DNA of 14,739 nt from SIG603 sp964370115 (GTDB lineage Bacteria; Bacillota; Clostridia; Oscillospirales; Acutalibacteraceae). Every line of letters begins with the position of its first letter. The stretch's first letter is position 1. Shown here piece by piece: positions 7,305 through 14,177 of the stretch. The position numbers and the translations under genes were made by a program. Below the pieces are notes generated by a model. That model did not search any database. It saw only the letters and a list, made by a program, of their open reading frames with translations, and was not told the DNA's origin. The stretch is taken from the NCBI GenBank assembly GCA_964370115.1, contig CAYJIA010000051.1, positions 1 through 14,739 on the forward strand, in the 5' to 3' direction.

Positions 7305-8603
7305 TTGAAATTTACAACCGTGACCTTGGGGTGCAAGGTCAACCAATACGAAACACAAGCGCTTTCAGCAATGCTTGAAAAATCAGGAATAATGCAGGCA
7401 CAAAATGACGAGCCGTCGGATATCGTAATAATCAACTCCTGCACAGTTACCGCTTCAAGCGACAGGAAAGTAAGACAGCTTTTTAGAAAGGCTAAAAAAG
7501 AAAACCCAGATGCCATGATGGTTTTAACCGGCTGTATGGCACAGGCATTTCCCGAAAAATCACAAGAACTAGACGATGCCGACATAATTCTAGGCACCTC
7601 AAACAGAAAAAGACTTGTAAAGCATATTATGGATTTTCTGTCGCATAAACAGCGCATTGTTGACATAGAAAGTCATGAAAATGGCGAAGAATTTGAAGAC
7701 ATGGAAATTTCTTCTTTTAGCGATAGAACTAGGGCTTATCTAAAAATTCAGGACGGCTGTAATAGATTTTGTTCATACTGCATTATCCCATATGCCAGAG
7801 GCAGGGTGCGCTCTAAGAAACTTGAACATATCGAAAAAGAGCTTAATAACCTAGCACAAAATGGTTATAAAGAAGTCGTGCTAACAGGCATCAACCTTTC
7901 CTGCTATGGCCAAGATTTAGAACTTGATTTATGTGACGCAGTCGAGCTTGCCTGCAATATAAATGGAATAGAACGCATAAGACTAGGTTCTTTAGAGCCC
8001 GAAAAGCTTGAACTTGATGTGATTAAAAGGCTGGCAAAATGCAAAAAACTATGTCCACAGTTTCATCTTTCCTTACAAAGTGGCTGTGACGAAACTTTAC
8101 AGCGCATGAATAGGCACTACAATACAGACGAATACCGTACCATTGTTAAAAATTTGCGTGAACACTTTGAAAATGTTGCAATTACAACAGATGTCATGGT
8201 GGGCTTTCCGCTTGAATCTGACGAAGAGTTTGAAAGCAGCCTTAACTTCGTAAAGGAAATAGGCTTTGCACAGCTTCATGTCTTTGCATATTCAAAACGT
8301 CCGGGCACTAAGGCATGTGAAATGAAGGGGCAAATTGTAAAATCTGTAAAAGATAGTCGCAGCCGACTTATGATTGCACAGGGCAACAGCGACAAGCTAG
8401 ACTTTAATCGCTCACTCGTCGGGCAAAGCTTCCCCGTTTTATTTGAACGAGAAGTAAAGAAAAACGTATATGAAGGACACACGGCAAACTACACTAGCGT
8501 GCTTGTAAGTTCTTCTAAAGATTTAAGAGGTGGGATTTATCCTGTGAAAATTAATGATTTTGACCAAGAGTACTGCTATGCAACTCTATTAAATTTTACA
8601 TAA
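7305..8603 (+). CDS. mtaB: tRNA t6A37 methylthiotransferase MtaB
   Basis: A 432-aa radical-SAM enzyme that adds a methylthio group to C2 of N6-threonylcarbamoyladenosine at position 37 of ANN-decoding tRNAs (ms2t6A), stabilising codon pairing. The N-terminal MTTase domain has the MtaB-type start VTLGCKVNQYET, with Cys10, Cys46 (NSCTVT) and Cys77 (TGCMAQ) for one Fe4S4 cluster. The radical-SAM motif CNRFCSYC (Cys152, Cys156, Cys159) binds the second cluster and SAM. The signature IPYARGRVRS follows. A C-terminal TRAM-like RNA-binding domain covers about the last 60 residues. All six cysteines are present. MiaB is less likely because of the TLGCKVNQYET start. The TTG start 2 nt after the ABC-F stop indicates translational coupling, pairing two translation-quality genes. 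There is no clear terminator after it. Confidence 0.95.
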   Translation: MKFTTVTLGCKVNQYETQALSAMLEKSGIMQAQNDEPSDIVIINSCTVTASSDRKVRQLFRKAKKENPDAMMVLTGCMAQAFPEKSQELDDADIILGTSNRKRLVKHIMDFLSHKQRIVDIESHENGEEFEDMEISSFSDRTRAYLKIQDGCNRFCSYCIIPYARGRVRSKKLEHIEKELNNLAQNGYKEVVLTGINLSCYGQDLELDLCDAVELACNINGIERIRLGSLEPEKLELDVIKRLAKCKKLCPQFHLSLQSGCDETLQRMNRHYNTDEYRTIVKNLREHFENVAITTDVMVGFPLESDEEFESSLNFVKEIGFAQLHVFAYSKRPGTKACEMKGQIVKSVKDSRSRLMIAQGNSDKLDFNRSLVGQSFPVLFEREVKKNVYEGHTANYTSVLVSSSKDLRGGIYPVKINDFDQEYCYATLLNFT

Positions 8604-8629
8604 TTTAATTTAAAATTTTATTGCTTTTT

Positions 8630-8657
8630 TTGAAAATTTGTGAGATTATAGTATTAT
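8630..8657 (+). promoter_or_regulatory. Probable promoter of the UMF1 transporter
   Basis: TTGAAA (8630-8635), a 16-bp spacer and TATTAT (8652-8657) lie just before the transporter's ribosome binding site GGAGG (8669-8673). The surrounding DNA is very AT-rich, so the exact boxes are uncertain. Confidence 0.5.
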
Positions 8658-8678
8658 ATAAATAAATTGGAGGAAATT

Positions 8679-9968
8679 ATGGATAAGTTAAAAAAATTCA
8701 CCAAGACCGAGCGCAGTTGGATCATGTATGACTGGGCAAACTCGGTTTTTGCAACAAATATCTTGGCCGCTATCTTCCCTATCTATTTTGCATCTGTATG
8801 TCAGGCAGCAGGTGTAGACAATGTTGTTTTGTGGGCTTTTGGAACCTCAGCCGCAACATTTTCAGTTGCACTTCTCGCTCCGTTTTTAGGTGCACTCGGA
8901 GATCATAAGGGATATAAGAAGAAATTATTTTCAGTATTTTTATTCTTGGGTGTAGGTTTTACTGCATTTAATGCCTTTACCGACAACTATATGTTTATGC
9001 TTGTGGGCTATACAATGTCCTACATAGGTTTTACAGGTGCCAATTTGTTTTACGATTCCTTCATGACCGACGTCACTACCAAAGATAGAATGGACAAAGT
9101 TTCCTCTTGGGGCTTTGCCATGGGTTACACAGGTGGCAGCACAATAGCATTTGTCATCTCTATCGCAGTTCTTCTTATCATGGGATTTGAAAATGTACTC
9201 GCATTAAAAATCGTCTTAGTTTTCACCTCACTTTGGTGGTTAGTTTTTTCGATTCCTTTCATAAAAAATGTAAAACAAGTTCACTATATAGACAAACCTA
9301 CTAAAAGCATTGTCACTTCATCTTTAAAAAATCTGGTACATACTGCAAAAAGCATTTTTAAAGTCAAGGCGATTTTATTTTTCTTACTTGCCTATTTTTT
9401 CTACATAGACGGCGTAAACACTGTAATAACAATTTCAACCTCTTACGGCTCTACTTTGGGACTTGATTCTGTAGGTATGATTTTCGCACTTCTCGTAACA
9501 CAGATAGTTGCCGTTCCTTGTTCGATAATCTTCGGTAAATTCGCAGTGAATTTCGGCTCTATCAAAATGATTTATATCGCAATCTCTGTATACATAGGCA
9601 TTTGCCTTGTAGGTTTTTTCATGGGTTATAATGTTGAGCAGAACAATTATTCACCAGAATCAATCGCTTTTTCTGAAATGTTATTCTGGATTTTAGCCTT
9701 TATGGTAGGAACAGTACAAGGCGGTATACAAGCCATCAGCCGTGCATATTTCGGAAAATTAATTCCACCAGAGCGTTCAAACGAATATTTTGGATTTTTC
9801 GATATTTTCGGCAAATTTGCTGCAGTTTTAGGCCCACTTGTAATTGCTAATATAAAGCTTTTGACTGGACGCGATTCTTTAGGTGTATTAAGTTTGGTAT
9901 TCCTTTTCATATTGGCATTTATCTTCCTAACAGCAGGTCGAAAGCATTTTAAAAATATAGCTAAATAA
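8679..9968 (+). CDS. MFS transporter, UMF1 family (Atg22-like)
   Basis: A 429-aa multipass membrane protein with about twelve hydrophobic segments. The N-terminal signature WIMYDWANSVFAT (14-26) is diagnostic for the UMF1 family of the major facilitator superfamily. The C-terminal block ISRAYFGKLIPPERSNEYFG continuing to VLGPL (353-387) is the other conserved part. A loop GALGDHKGYKKK after the second helix corresponds to the MFS motif A. The family includes B. subtilis YxiO and fungal Atg22, proposed to export amino acids; bacterial substrates are mostly unknown. The ATG at 8679 follows GGAGG by 5 nt; a TTG at 8667 would put that site inside the gene and is rejected. It stands alone between mtaB and a convergent reductase, with its own probable promoter and a shared terminator behind it. 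Confidence 0.93.
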   Translation: MDKLKKFTKTERSWIMYDWANSVFATNILAAIFPIYFASVCQAAGVDNVVLWAFGTSAATFSVALLAPFLGALGDHKGYKKKLFSVFLFLGVGFTAFNAFTDNYMFMLVGYTMSYIGFTGANLFYDSFMTDVTTKDRMDKVSSWGFAMGYTGGSTIAFVISIAVLLIMGFENVLALKIVLVFTSLWWLVFSIPFIKNVKQVHYIDKPTKSIVTSSLKNLVHTAKSIFKVKAILFFLLAYFFYIDGVNTVITISTSYGSTLGLDSVGMIFALLVTQIVAVPCSIIFGKFAVNFGSIKMIYIAISVYIGICLVGFFMGYNVEQNNYSPESIAFSEMLFWILAFMVGTVQGGIQAISRAYFGKLIPPERSNEYFGFFDIFGKFAAVLGPLVIANIKLLTGRDSLGVLSLVFLFILAFIFLTAGRKHFKNIAK

Positions 9969-9978
9969 ATAAAAAAAT

Positions 9979-10007
9979 GTCGCAAATGAAGTAAAATCAT
10001 TTGCGAC
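9979..10007. terminator. Bidirectional terminator between transporter and reductase
   Basis: GTCGCAAATGA (9979-9989) pairs perfectly with TCATTTGCGAC (9997-10007) around a 7-nt loop. A-rich DNA lies on the left and TTATTTTTTT on the right, so it works for both convergent genes. Ten base pairs of the stem are identical to those of the terminator at 3871-3910. Confidence 0.9.
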
Positions 10008-10015
10008 TTATTTTT

Positions 10016-10837
10016 TTAGAAATTAAAGTTATCTGGGTCTGCACCTACTCTTGAATTTGTGTTCATTGCAAAAATTGCGTCCATGTCTTCTTTTGAAAGT
10101 TCAAAATCGAATACATCAAAGTTTTGAATAATTCTTTCTTTATTAACTGATTTTGGAAGCACGATAACGTCTCTTTGCAAGTTCCATCTGATTATGACTT
10201 GGGCGGCAGATTTTCCATATTTTTCGCCAATAGCGACTAAAGTCTCATTTTTTAGAAGTTCTGCTGCTGTTGTGCCACCACCAAGTGGGCTCCATGCCTC
10301 TACACTTATATCACGTGCTTTGCAGAAATCAATTAAATCTGTGTTTGTAAGTTTTGGATGAGATTCAATTTGGTTCGTACAAGGCACAACAGTTGCTTTT
10401 TCTAAAAGTTCTGTTAGATGTGCCTGAGTAAAGTTACTTACACCGATATTTTTTACAAGTCCTTCTTTGTAAAGTTTTTCAAGCTCAAGCCAAGCTTCTA
10501 CTCTACCCTCTACAGGCCAGTGCAATAGGTATAGGTCTATATAATCTGTTCCTAAATCCTCTAAGCTTTTTAAACAAGCCTCTCTAGCCTTACCTTGTCT
10601 GATATCTTCATTCCAAAGTTTTGTGGTAAGGAATATATCCTCTCTTTTAACTCCGCTTTCTTTCATGGCCTTGCCTACGCTTTTTTCGTTGCCATAAATT
10701 TTTGCAGTGTCTATATGTCTATATCCAGCTTCAAGTGCCCATTTTACTGCATTTTCTGTCTCTTGTCCGTCTTCTGACAAAAATACACCTAAGCCAACCA
10801 TTGGAATTGAATTTCCGTTTGCAAATTTTAAGTTCAT
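10016..10837 (-). CDS. Aldo/keto reductase (AKR5/2,5-diketo-gluconate reductase-like)
   Basis: A 273-aa NADPH-dependent cytosolic oxidoreductase that reduces aldehydes or ketones to alcohols. The catalytic tetrad is complete: Asp43 and Tyr48 in HIDTAKIYGNE, Lys73 in TTKLW, and His106 in LLHWPVEG. IGVSNF (131-136) and SPLGGG (183-188) line the barrel, and LPKSVNKERIIQN (227-239) is the NADP 2'-phosphate site. Length and order match the small bacterial AKRs (DkgA, YtbE, YvgN). The physiological substrate is unknown, and methylglyoxal or other reactive carbonyls are common ones for relatives. The ATG at 10837 follows AGAGGA (10845-10850) by 7 nt. It is transcribed alone from a good promoter directly behind the terminator of the upstream GGDEF gene. 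Confidence 0.96.
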   Translation of the reverse strand: MNLKFANGNSIPMVGLGVFLSEDGQETENAVKWALEAGYRHIDTAKIYGNEKSVGKAMKESGVKREDIFLTTKLWNEDIRQGKAREACLKSLEDLGTDYIDLYLLHWPVEGRVEAWLELEKLYKEGLVKNIGVSNFTQAHLTELLEKATVVPCTNQIESHPKLTNTDLIDFCKARDISVEAWSPLGGGTTAAELLKNETLVAIGEKYGKSAAQVIIRWNLQRDVIVLPKSVNKERIIQNFDVFDFELSKEDMDAIFAMNTNSRVGADPDNFNF

Positions 10838-10878
10838 AATATTTTCCTCTTTCTAATGTTTTTTATTGCCATGGCACC

Positions 10879-10907
10879 ATTATACTGCTACGCTTTCAAT
10901 AAGTCAA
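10879..10907 (-). promoter_or_regulatory. Promoter of the aldo/keto reductase
   Basis: On the minus strand, TTGACT (10902-10907), a 17-bp spacer and TATAAT (10879-10884) give 5/6 and 6/6 matches. The start is expected near 10872, with a leader of about 35 nt. The -35 box lies 1 bp from the long dyad at 10909-10939. Confidence 0.85.
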
Positions 10908-10908
10908 C

Positions 10909-10939
10909 AGAAAAGTACACTAAATTAGTGTACTTTTCT
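10909..10939 (-). terminator. 31-bp perfect dyad: terminator of the GGDEF gene, or reductase operator
   Basis: Two 15-bp arms (10909-10923 and 10925-10939) are perfect inverted repeats around one central base, with core GTACACTAA-A-TTAGTGTAC. As RNA it forms an 11-13 bp stem with A-rich and T-rich ends, placed 11 nt after the stop of the leftward GGDEF gene, so it fits a terminator. Its near-zero loop as DNA and its position next to the reductase -35 box also fit an operator. Confidence 0.7.
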
Positions 10940-10950
10940 TTAATAATATG

Positions 10951-12393
10951 TTAATTTTTTTCTACACTGTCAAAATATGTCTCCATATCAAGGAATTTTC
11001 CATCGTAACAAAAACGTACTGTACCTCTTCCCTCTTTTTTAACTGTATACATAGCGGAGTCGGCCAGGTGAAATATCTTTTTAGCAGTAGCAGCCTGTGA
11101 CGGATAGTGCGCCACACCTATACTACAACCACAGCCTATTTCGCTATCATTATATTTGTATTTCTTTTTAAATATCTTAAATAAATTGTCTATGACTTCC
11201 TCTACATAATCTCTCGTTCCATCATCTCTCAAAAGCACTACAAACTCGTCTCCGCCTTGCCTATACGCCTTAATATCTTTAGAGCATATTTCTTTAAGGT
11301 CGCTTGCAATACCCTTTAAAAGCACGTCTCCCGCTTCATGCCCGTATGTGTCATTAACACTTTTAAATCCATCAAGGTCGCAAAACATAACATACCACTT
11401 TTCTCCAAATTCCTTTCCATCGGCGATAAAAGATTGTATGTCATCGTGCAGACTGCGCCTGTTTAATAGGCCTGTTAAGTGGTCGTACTGGGCAAGTTTT
11501 TCAATTAAAAATTGATTTCTCTTATTCTCTGTAATGTCCACACTTGCAACCAAATGCGCAATTCTACCATCTGTCCACTCAAAAGAGGAGCTTAAAACTC
11601 TAAACCAAGATTTATCAAACGGACGCTCATAGTCCCAAGTATAGGTTTTGTTTAGTTGACCGTTCTCATCAAGCAGTTTTGGCTGTGGACAAAACTCACA
11701 TGGCCCTGTTTTATCGGTAAAAATTGAATCCCAACATTTTCTGCCTTTCATTTTTTCGACACCACCATAAGGTTCTGCCATGGATTTGTTCACATATAAA
11801 ATATCGTGTGTATAATAGTCATTCACATAAATATCAATGCCAATATGGTCAAGTACATTGCTAAGAGCTGCCTCGGTTTTTGCTATTCCTTTTTGAAACA
11901 TCTCAAGCTTTACAGTATTTGCAAGCAGAGTCAACAGTGCGCACGCCTTAGTTATCTCAGCCTTTGCATCCCTTGCGAATTTCCTGCGATCACCAATACC
12001 CACAAATCCTGCGATTTCATAGTGTTGATTTAAAATAGGGATAATTACAAATGTATTTAGGCTTAAAGCATCTGCAAGCGCTTCCTCTAATCTATTTTTA
12101 TCATCATCTCCCGAACAAACAACTACCTTTCTTGAACATAGTTCGCTTAAAAGCTCCACTCCCAAAAGAGCTTTCATATCAAGCTCAAAATGTGCTGCAT
12201 TATTATTTACCAACTCATAGTGCTCTTTTTTACAAAAGACTCCACGTGGGTCAGTTTCATATAAAAACGCATGCGAAATATCAAAAAAATGGCATATTTC
12301 TTTTAGAAAACTATGTTTTGACAGTTCTCCATCATTTAATATACTTAATTTTTCGATCATACCTTGTAAAAATTTCTCGTTATTGCCGCTCAT
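10951..12393 (-). CDS. Soluble diguanylate cyclase, GAF-PAS-GGDEF
   Basis: A 480-aa protein with no membrane helix, predicted to make c-di-GMP from two GTP. A GAF-like sensor covers about residues 20-165 and a PAS domain about 175-292, ending in the usual VDITENK junction. The PAS carries GRKCWDSIF and PCEFCP (Cys220, Cys232, Cys235), a cysteine set seen in some bacterial PAS domains and suggestive of metal or redox sensing. The GGDEF domain runs from YDHLTGLLNRRSL (303-315) through CDLDGFKSVNDTYGHEAGD (338-356) to RQGGDEF (378-384), all consistent with activity. The RxxD inhibitory site is missing: SKDI stands at that position. The ATG at 12393 follows GGAGGG with a short 3-nt gap. It is divergent from a second GGDEF gene. 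The input signal is unknown. Confidence 0.93.
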   Translation of the reverse strand: MSGNNEKFLQGMIEKLSILNDGELSKHSFLKEICHFFDISHAFLYETDPRGVFCKKEHYELVNNNAAHFELDMKALLGVELLSELCSRKVVVCSGDDDKNRLEEALADALSLNTFVIIPILNQHYEIAGFVGIGDRRKFARDAKAEITKACALLTLLANTVKLEMFQKGIAKTEAALSNVLDHIGIDIYVNDYYTHDILYVNKSMAEPYGGVEKMKGRKCWDSIFTDKTGPCEFCPQPKLLDENGQLNKTYTWDYERPFDKSWFRVLSSSFEWTDGRIAHLVASVDITENKRNQFLIEKLAQYDHLTGLLNRRSLHDDIQSFIADGKEFGEKWYVMFCDLDGFKSVNDTYGHEAGDVLLKGIASDLKEICSKDIKAYRQGGDEFVVLLRDDGTRDYVEEVIDNLFKIFKKKYKYNDSEIGCGCSIGVAHYPSQAATAKKIFHLADSAMYTVKKEGRGTVRFCYDGKFLDMETYFDSVEKN

Positions 12394-12467
12394 TTTCCCT
12401 CCGAAACTCAGTAATGTTCCTTGTTTTTTTGTTCTTATACTATATAATTTATAAAAAATTATCTTAG

Positions 12468-12496
12468 ATTATACCATAAAATGCAAACATTTGCAA
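12468..12496 (-). promoter_or_regulatory. Extended -10 promoter of the soluble GGDEF gene
   Basis: On the minus strand, TTGCAA (12491-12496), a 17-bp spacer and TGG-TATAAT (-10 at 12468-12473) give a strong extended -10 promoter. The start is near 12461. The -35 lies within a palindrome, TGCAAA-CA-TTTGCA (12482-12495). Confidence 0.8.
12482..12495. repeat. Palindrome over the -35 box of the soluble GGDEF gene
   Basis: TGCAAA-CA-TTTGCA is a perfect 6+2+6 inverted repeat that covers most of the leftward -35 box, where a repressor could block polymerase. It is short and in AT-rich DNA, so it may be chance. Confidence 0.4.
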
Positions 12497-12622
12497 CTTC
12501 TGATTGCTATAAATTTAATGAAATCCAATCTATTTCTTATTAAATCTTTATGTACCTTGGTTACCCTAGTCTAACTTAGATAATTGAAACATGAAAATTG
12601 TATTTTTTTGTCAAAAATTATA

Positions 12623-12652
12623 TTGAATTTTAATAAACATATATGCTATAAT
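12623..12652 (+). promoter_or_regulatory. Extended -10 promoter of the CHASE-GGDEF gene
   Basis: TTGAAT (12623-12628), an 18-bp spacer and TGC-TATAAT (-10 at 12647-12652) predict a start near 12659 and a leader of about 67 nt. Confidence 0.75.
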
Positions 12653-12709
12653 CTATGTAAAGTTAACATCCGCATCTAAGTATTAACTATTTTTACTATA
12701 AGTTTTTTT

Positions 12710-12718
12710 AAGGAGGTG
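12710..12718 (+). promoter_or_regulatory. Full-length Shine-Dalgarno site of the CHASE-GGDEF gene
   Basis: AAGGAGGTG, 7 nt before the ATG, can pair with 9 nt of the 16S rRNA 3' end. It is the strongest ribosome binding site in the window and points to efficient translation. Confidence 0.85.
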
Positions 12719-12725
12719 CCAAGTT

Positions 12726-14030
12726 ATGAAAAAATTTCAAATTTCTAGATTGATATTACTTGTTTTAATTATCGCAAATACCTTTTTTGCATACATTATG
12801 ATGGATTTGCAAATCGATTACAATAAAGACCGATTAAATATCTTAGTCGGACAAACCGAAAAGCAAGTTACATCGATTTTGCATAATTTATCGCATAGTG
12901 TCGCTATTATTGAACAAATCACTATTGCCGTGTACGACAATGGAGGACCAGACGACCTAGACGCTATTTTTGCGCCTCTTATCGAAGATTTCGGCTATAG
13001 AAATGTCACAATTTTGCCTGATGGCATTGTCACGTACACCTATCCTGTAGAGGGAAATGAAACAATTATTGGCGATAATATTTTTGAAATTTCCGATAGA
13101 ATCGTCGAAGCCAATCTTGCGATGGAAACCCGTGAGGTTGTAACCTCTGGCCCCTATGAGCTAACACAAGGCGGCGAAGCTTTTATTTCTAGGAAAGCGG
13201 TTTACATCGACGATGAATTATGGGGTTTTGTCTCGATTGTCGTTGACAAAGACGTACTTCTTGATAAAATTAACGTTGCCGTTTTTGAAAACTCTGAGTA
13301 TAATTATCAATTCACAGCAAGCGTCAATTCCTTAGACACTACGCTGATAAGTGAATCTAGCAATTTTAATTCCGCTAACGCACAGTGGGTCGAAATTGAG
13401 CTTCCAAACGGTAATTGGAGATTTGCAATTGAACAAAAAAGCAATTTTCTTATCTACTTAGTGACTATATCAATCTTAGTCGTGGGCTATTTACTTTCTT
13501 TCTTAGTATCACGATATATCAAAAGAATAGAAACAAAATTAAAAATCGCAAATAAAGAAATTTATCTTGATAAACTAACCGGAGTTAATAACCGAAAGTT
13601 ATTAGACCGCTTACAAGATGAGTTTGCAAGAGACAAACTAGATTACACTGCTATTTTTATAGATTTAAACGATTTTAAACCAATAAACGACACTTATGGA
13701 CATGATGTTGGAGATGAAGTACTGATTACCTTTAGCAATAAACTACAGGGTATAATAAGAGATACAGATTTCATTATCCGCATGGGTGGAGACGAGTTTC
13801 TTGTCATTTTATCTAAGACAACAAGTGACGAAGTAATATTGAACTTCTGCCAACGATTAGACGCTATTCAAGTTGACCCGATTGTTATTGGCGGTGTAAA
13901 TTTGAAAATTAAATTTAGCTATGGATATGCTGTATCAAATATCGACGGAAACAATCTAAGCAAAGTTATAGAAACTGCCGACAGTAAAATGTATACATCT
14001 AAACGTGAAAGTAAAAAAAATAGAAAATAA
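12726..14030 (+). CDS. Membrane diguanylate cyclase, CHASE-GGDEF
   Basis: A 434-aa membrane sensor predicted to make c-di-GMP in response to an external ligand. The N-terminal helix (about 7-27) is followed by an extracytoplasmic CHASE-type domain (about 28-240). Its hallmarks are YPVEGNETIIGDNIFE (106-121), the TSGPYELTQGG stretch (140-150) and WGFVSIVVDKDVLLDK (166-181). A second helix (241-262) and a short linker lead to the GGDEF domain: LDKLTGVNNRKLL (281-293), FIDLNDFKPINDTYGHDVGD (311-330) and MGGDEF (353-358). Unlike its neighbour it has the inhibitory I-site RDTD (345-348), correctly spaced before GGDEF, so product feedback is expected. CHASE domains bind small molecules such as cytokinins or peptides in known cases; the ligand here is unknown. 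It is the only gene of its transcription unit. Confidence 0.93.
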   Translation: MKKFQISRLILLVLIIANTFFAYIMMDLQIDYNKDRLNILVGQTEKQVTSILHNLSHSVAIIEQITIAVYDNGGPDDLDAIFAPLIEDFGYRNVTILPDGIVTYTYPVEGNETIIGDNIFEISDRIVEANLAMETREVVTSGPYELTQGGEAFISRKAVYIDDELWGFVSIVVDKDVLLDKINVAVFENSEYNYQFTASVNSLDTTLISESSNFNSANAQWVEIELPNGNWRFAIEQKSNFLIYLVTISILVVGYLLSFLVSRYIKRIETKLKIANKEIYLDKLTGVNNRKLLDRLQDEFARDKLDYTAIFIDLNDFKPINDTYGHDVGDEVLITFSNKLQGIIRDTDFIIRMGGDEFLVILSKTTSDEVILNFCQRLDAIQVDPIVIGGVNLKIKFSYGYAVSNIDGNNLSKVIETADSKMYTSKRESKKNRK

Positions 14031-14110
14031 CTTTATTTGTATTTTTATAGATCCTAACAAATCACAAAAAAACTTGCAAGAGCATAGCCCTTGACCTACT
14101 GTAAAACAAC

Positions 14111-14150
14111 AAAAAGCGAGACGTGAATTTCTTCACGCCTCGCTTTTTTT
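14111..14150. terminator. Bidirectional terminator between CHASE-GGDEF and surface-protein genes
   Basis: AAAAAGCGAG (14111-14120) pairs with CTCGCTTTTT (14139-14148), and CGTGAA (14122-14127) with TTCACG (14132-14137), around a TTTC loop. One A-C mismatch (14121/14138) interrupts the stem. A T-tract follows on the right and an A-tract precedes on the left, so it can stop both convergent genes. Confidence 0.9.
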
Positions 14151-14177
14151 GTTAAACCAATATTTGATTTTCAGTTA

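Larger units (their letters stand above)
12394..12725. other. 332-bp divergent intergenic region between two GGDEF genes
   Basis: This very AT-rich stretch holds the two opposing extended -10 promoters, a palindrome at the leftward -35, and leaders of about 67 nt on each side. The middle part (about 12500-12620) contains no ORF, hairpin or repeat that I can support. I see no conserved GEMM-type c-di-GMP riboswitch fold in either leader. Confidence 0.6.

Noticed and set aside
7247..7666. 139-aa leftward ORF
   Set aside because: It is a shadow of the mtaB 5' end, whose own frame carries the MtaB cysteines and motifs.
8593..8620. Hairpin after mtaB as a terminator
   Set aside because: AAATTTTA and TAAAATTT can pair, but the stem is A/T only with a 12-nt loop and has no proper U-tract, so it is not convincing.
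12051..12467. 138-aa rightward ORF
   Set aside because: It lies antisense to the soluble GGDEF gene, shows no domain features and has no ribosome binding site; the opposite strand codes clear GAF and N-terminal sequence.
12394..12725. A c-di-GMP (GEMM) riboswitch before either GGDEF gene
   Set aside because: Both leaders are only about 67 nt long and no conserved two-helix GEMM core could be recognised.
14031..14110. Small RNA or small gene between the CHASE-GGDEF gene and the terminator
   Set aside because: A TTGACC is present, but it has no -10 at a proper distance, and there is no ORF with a ribosome binding site.
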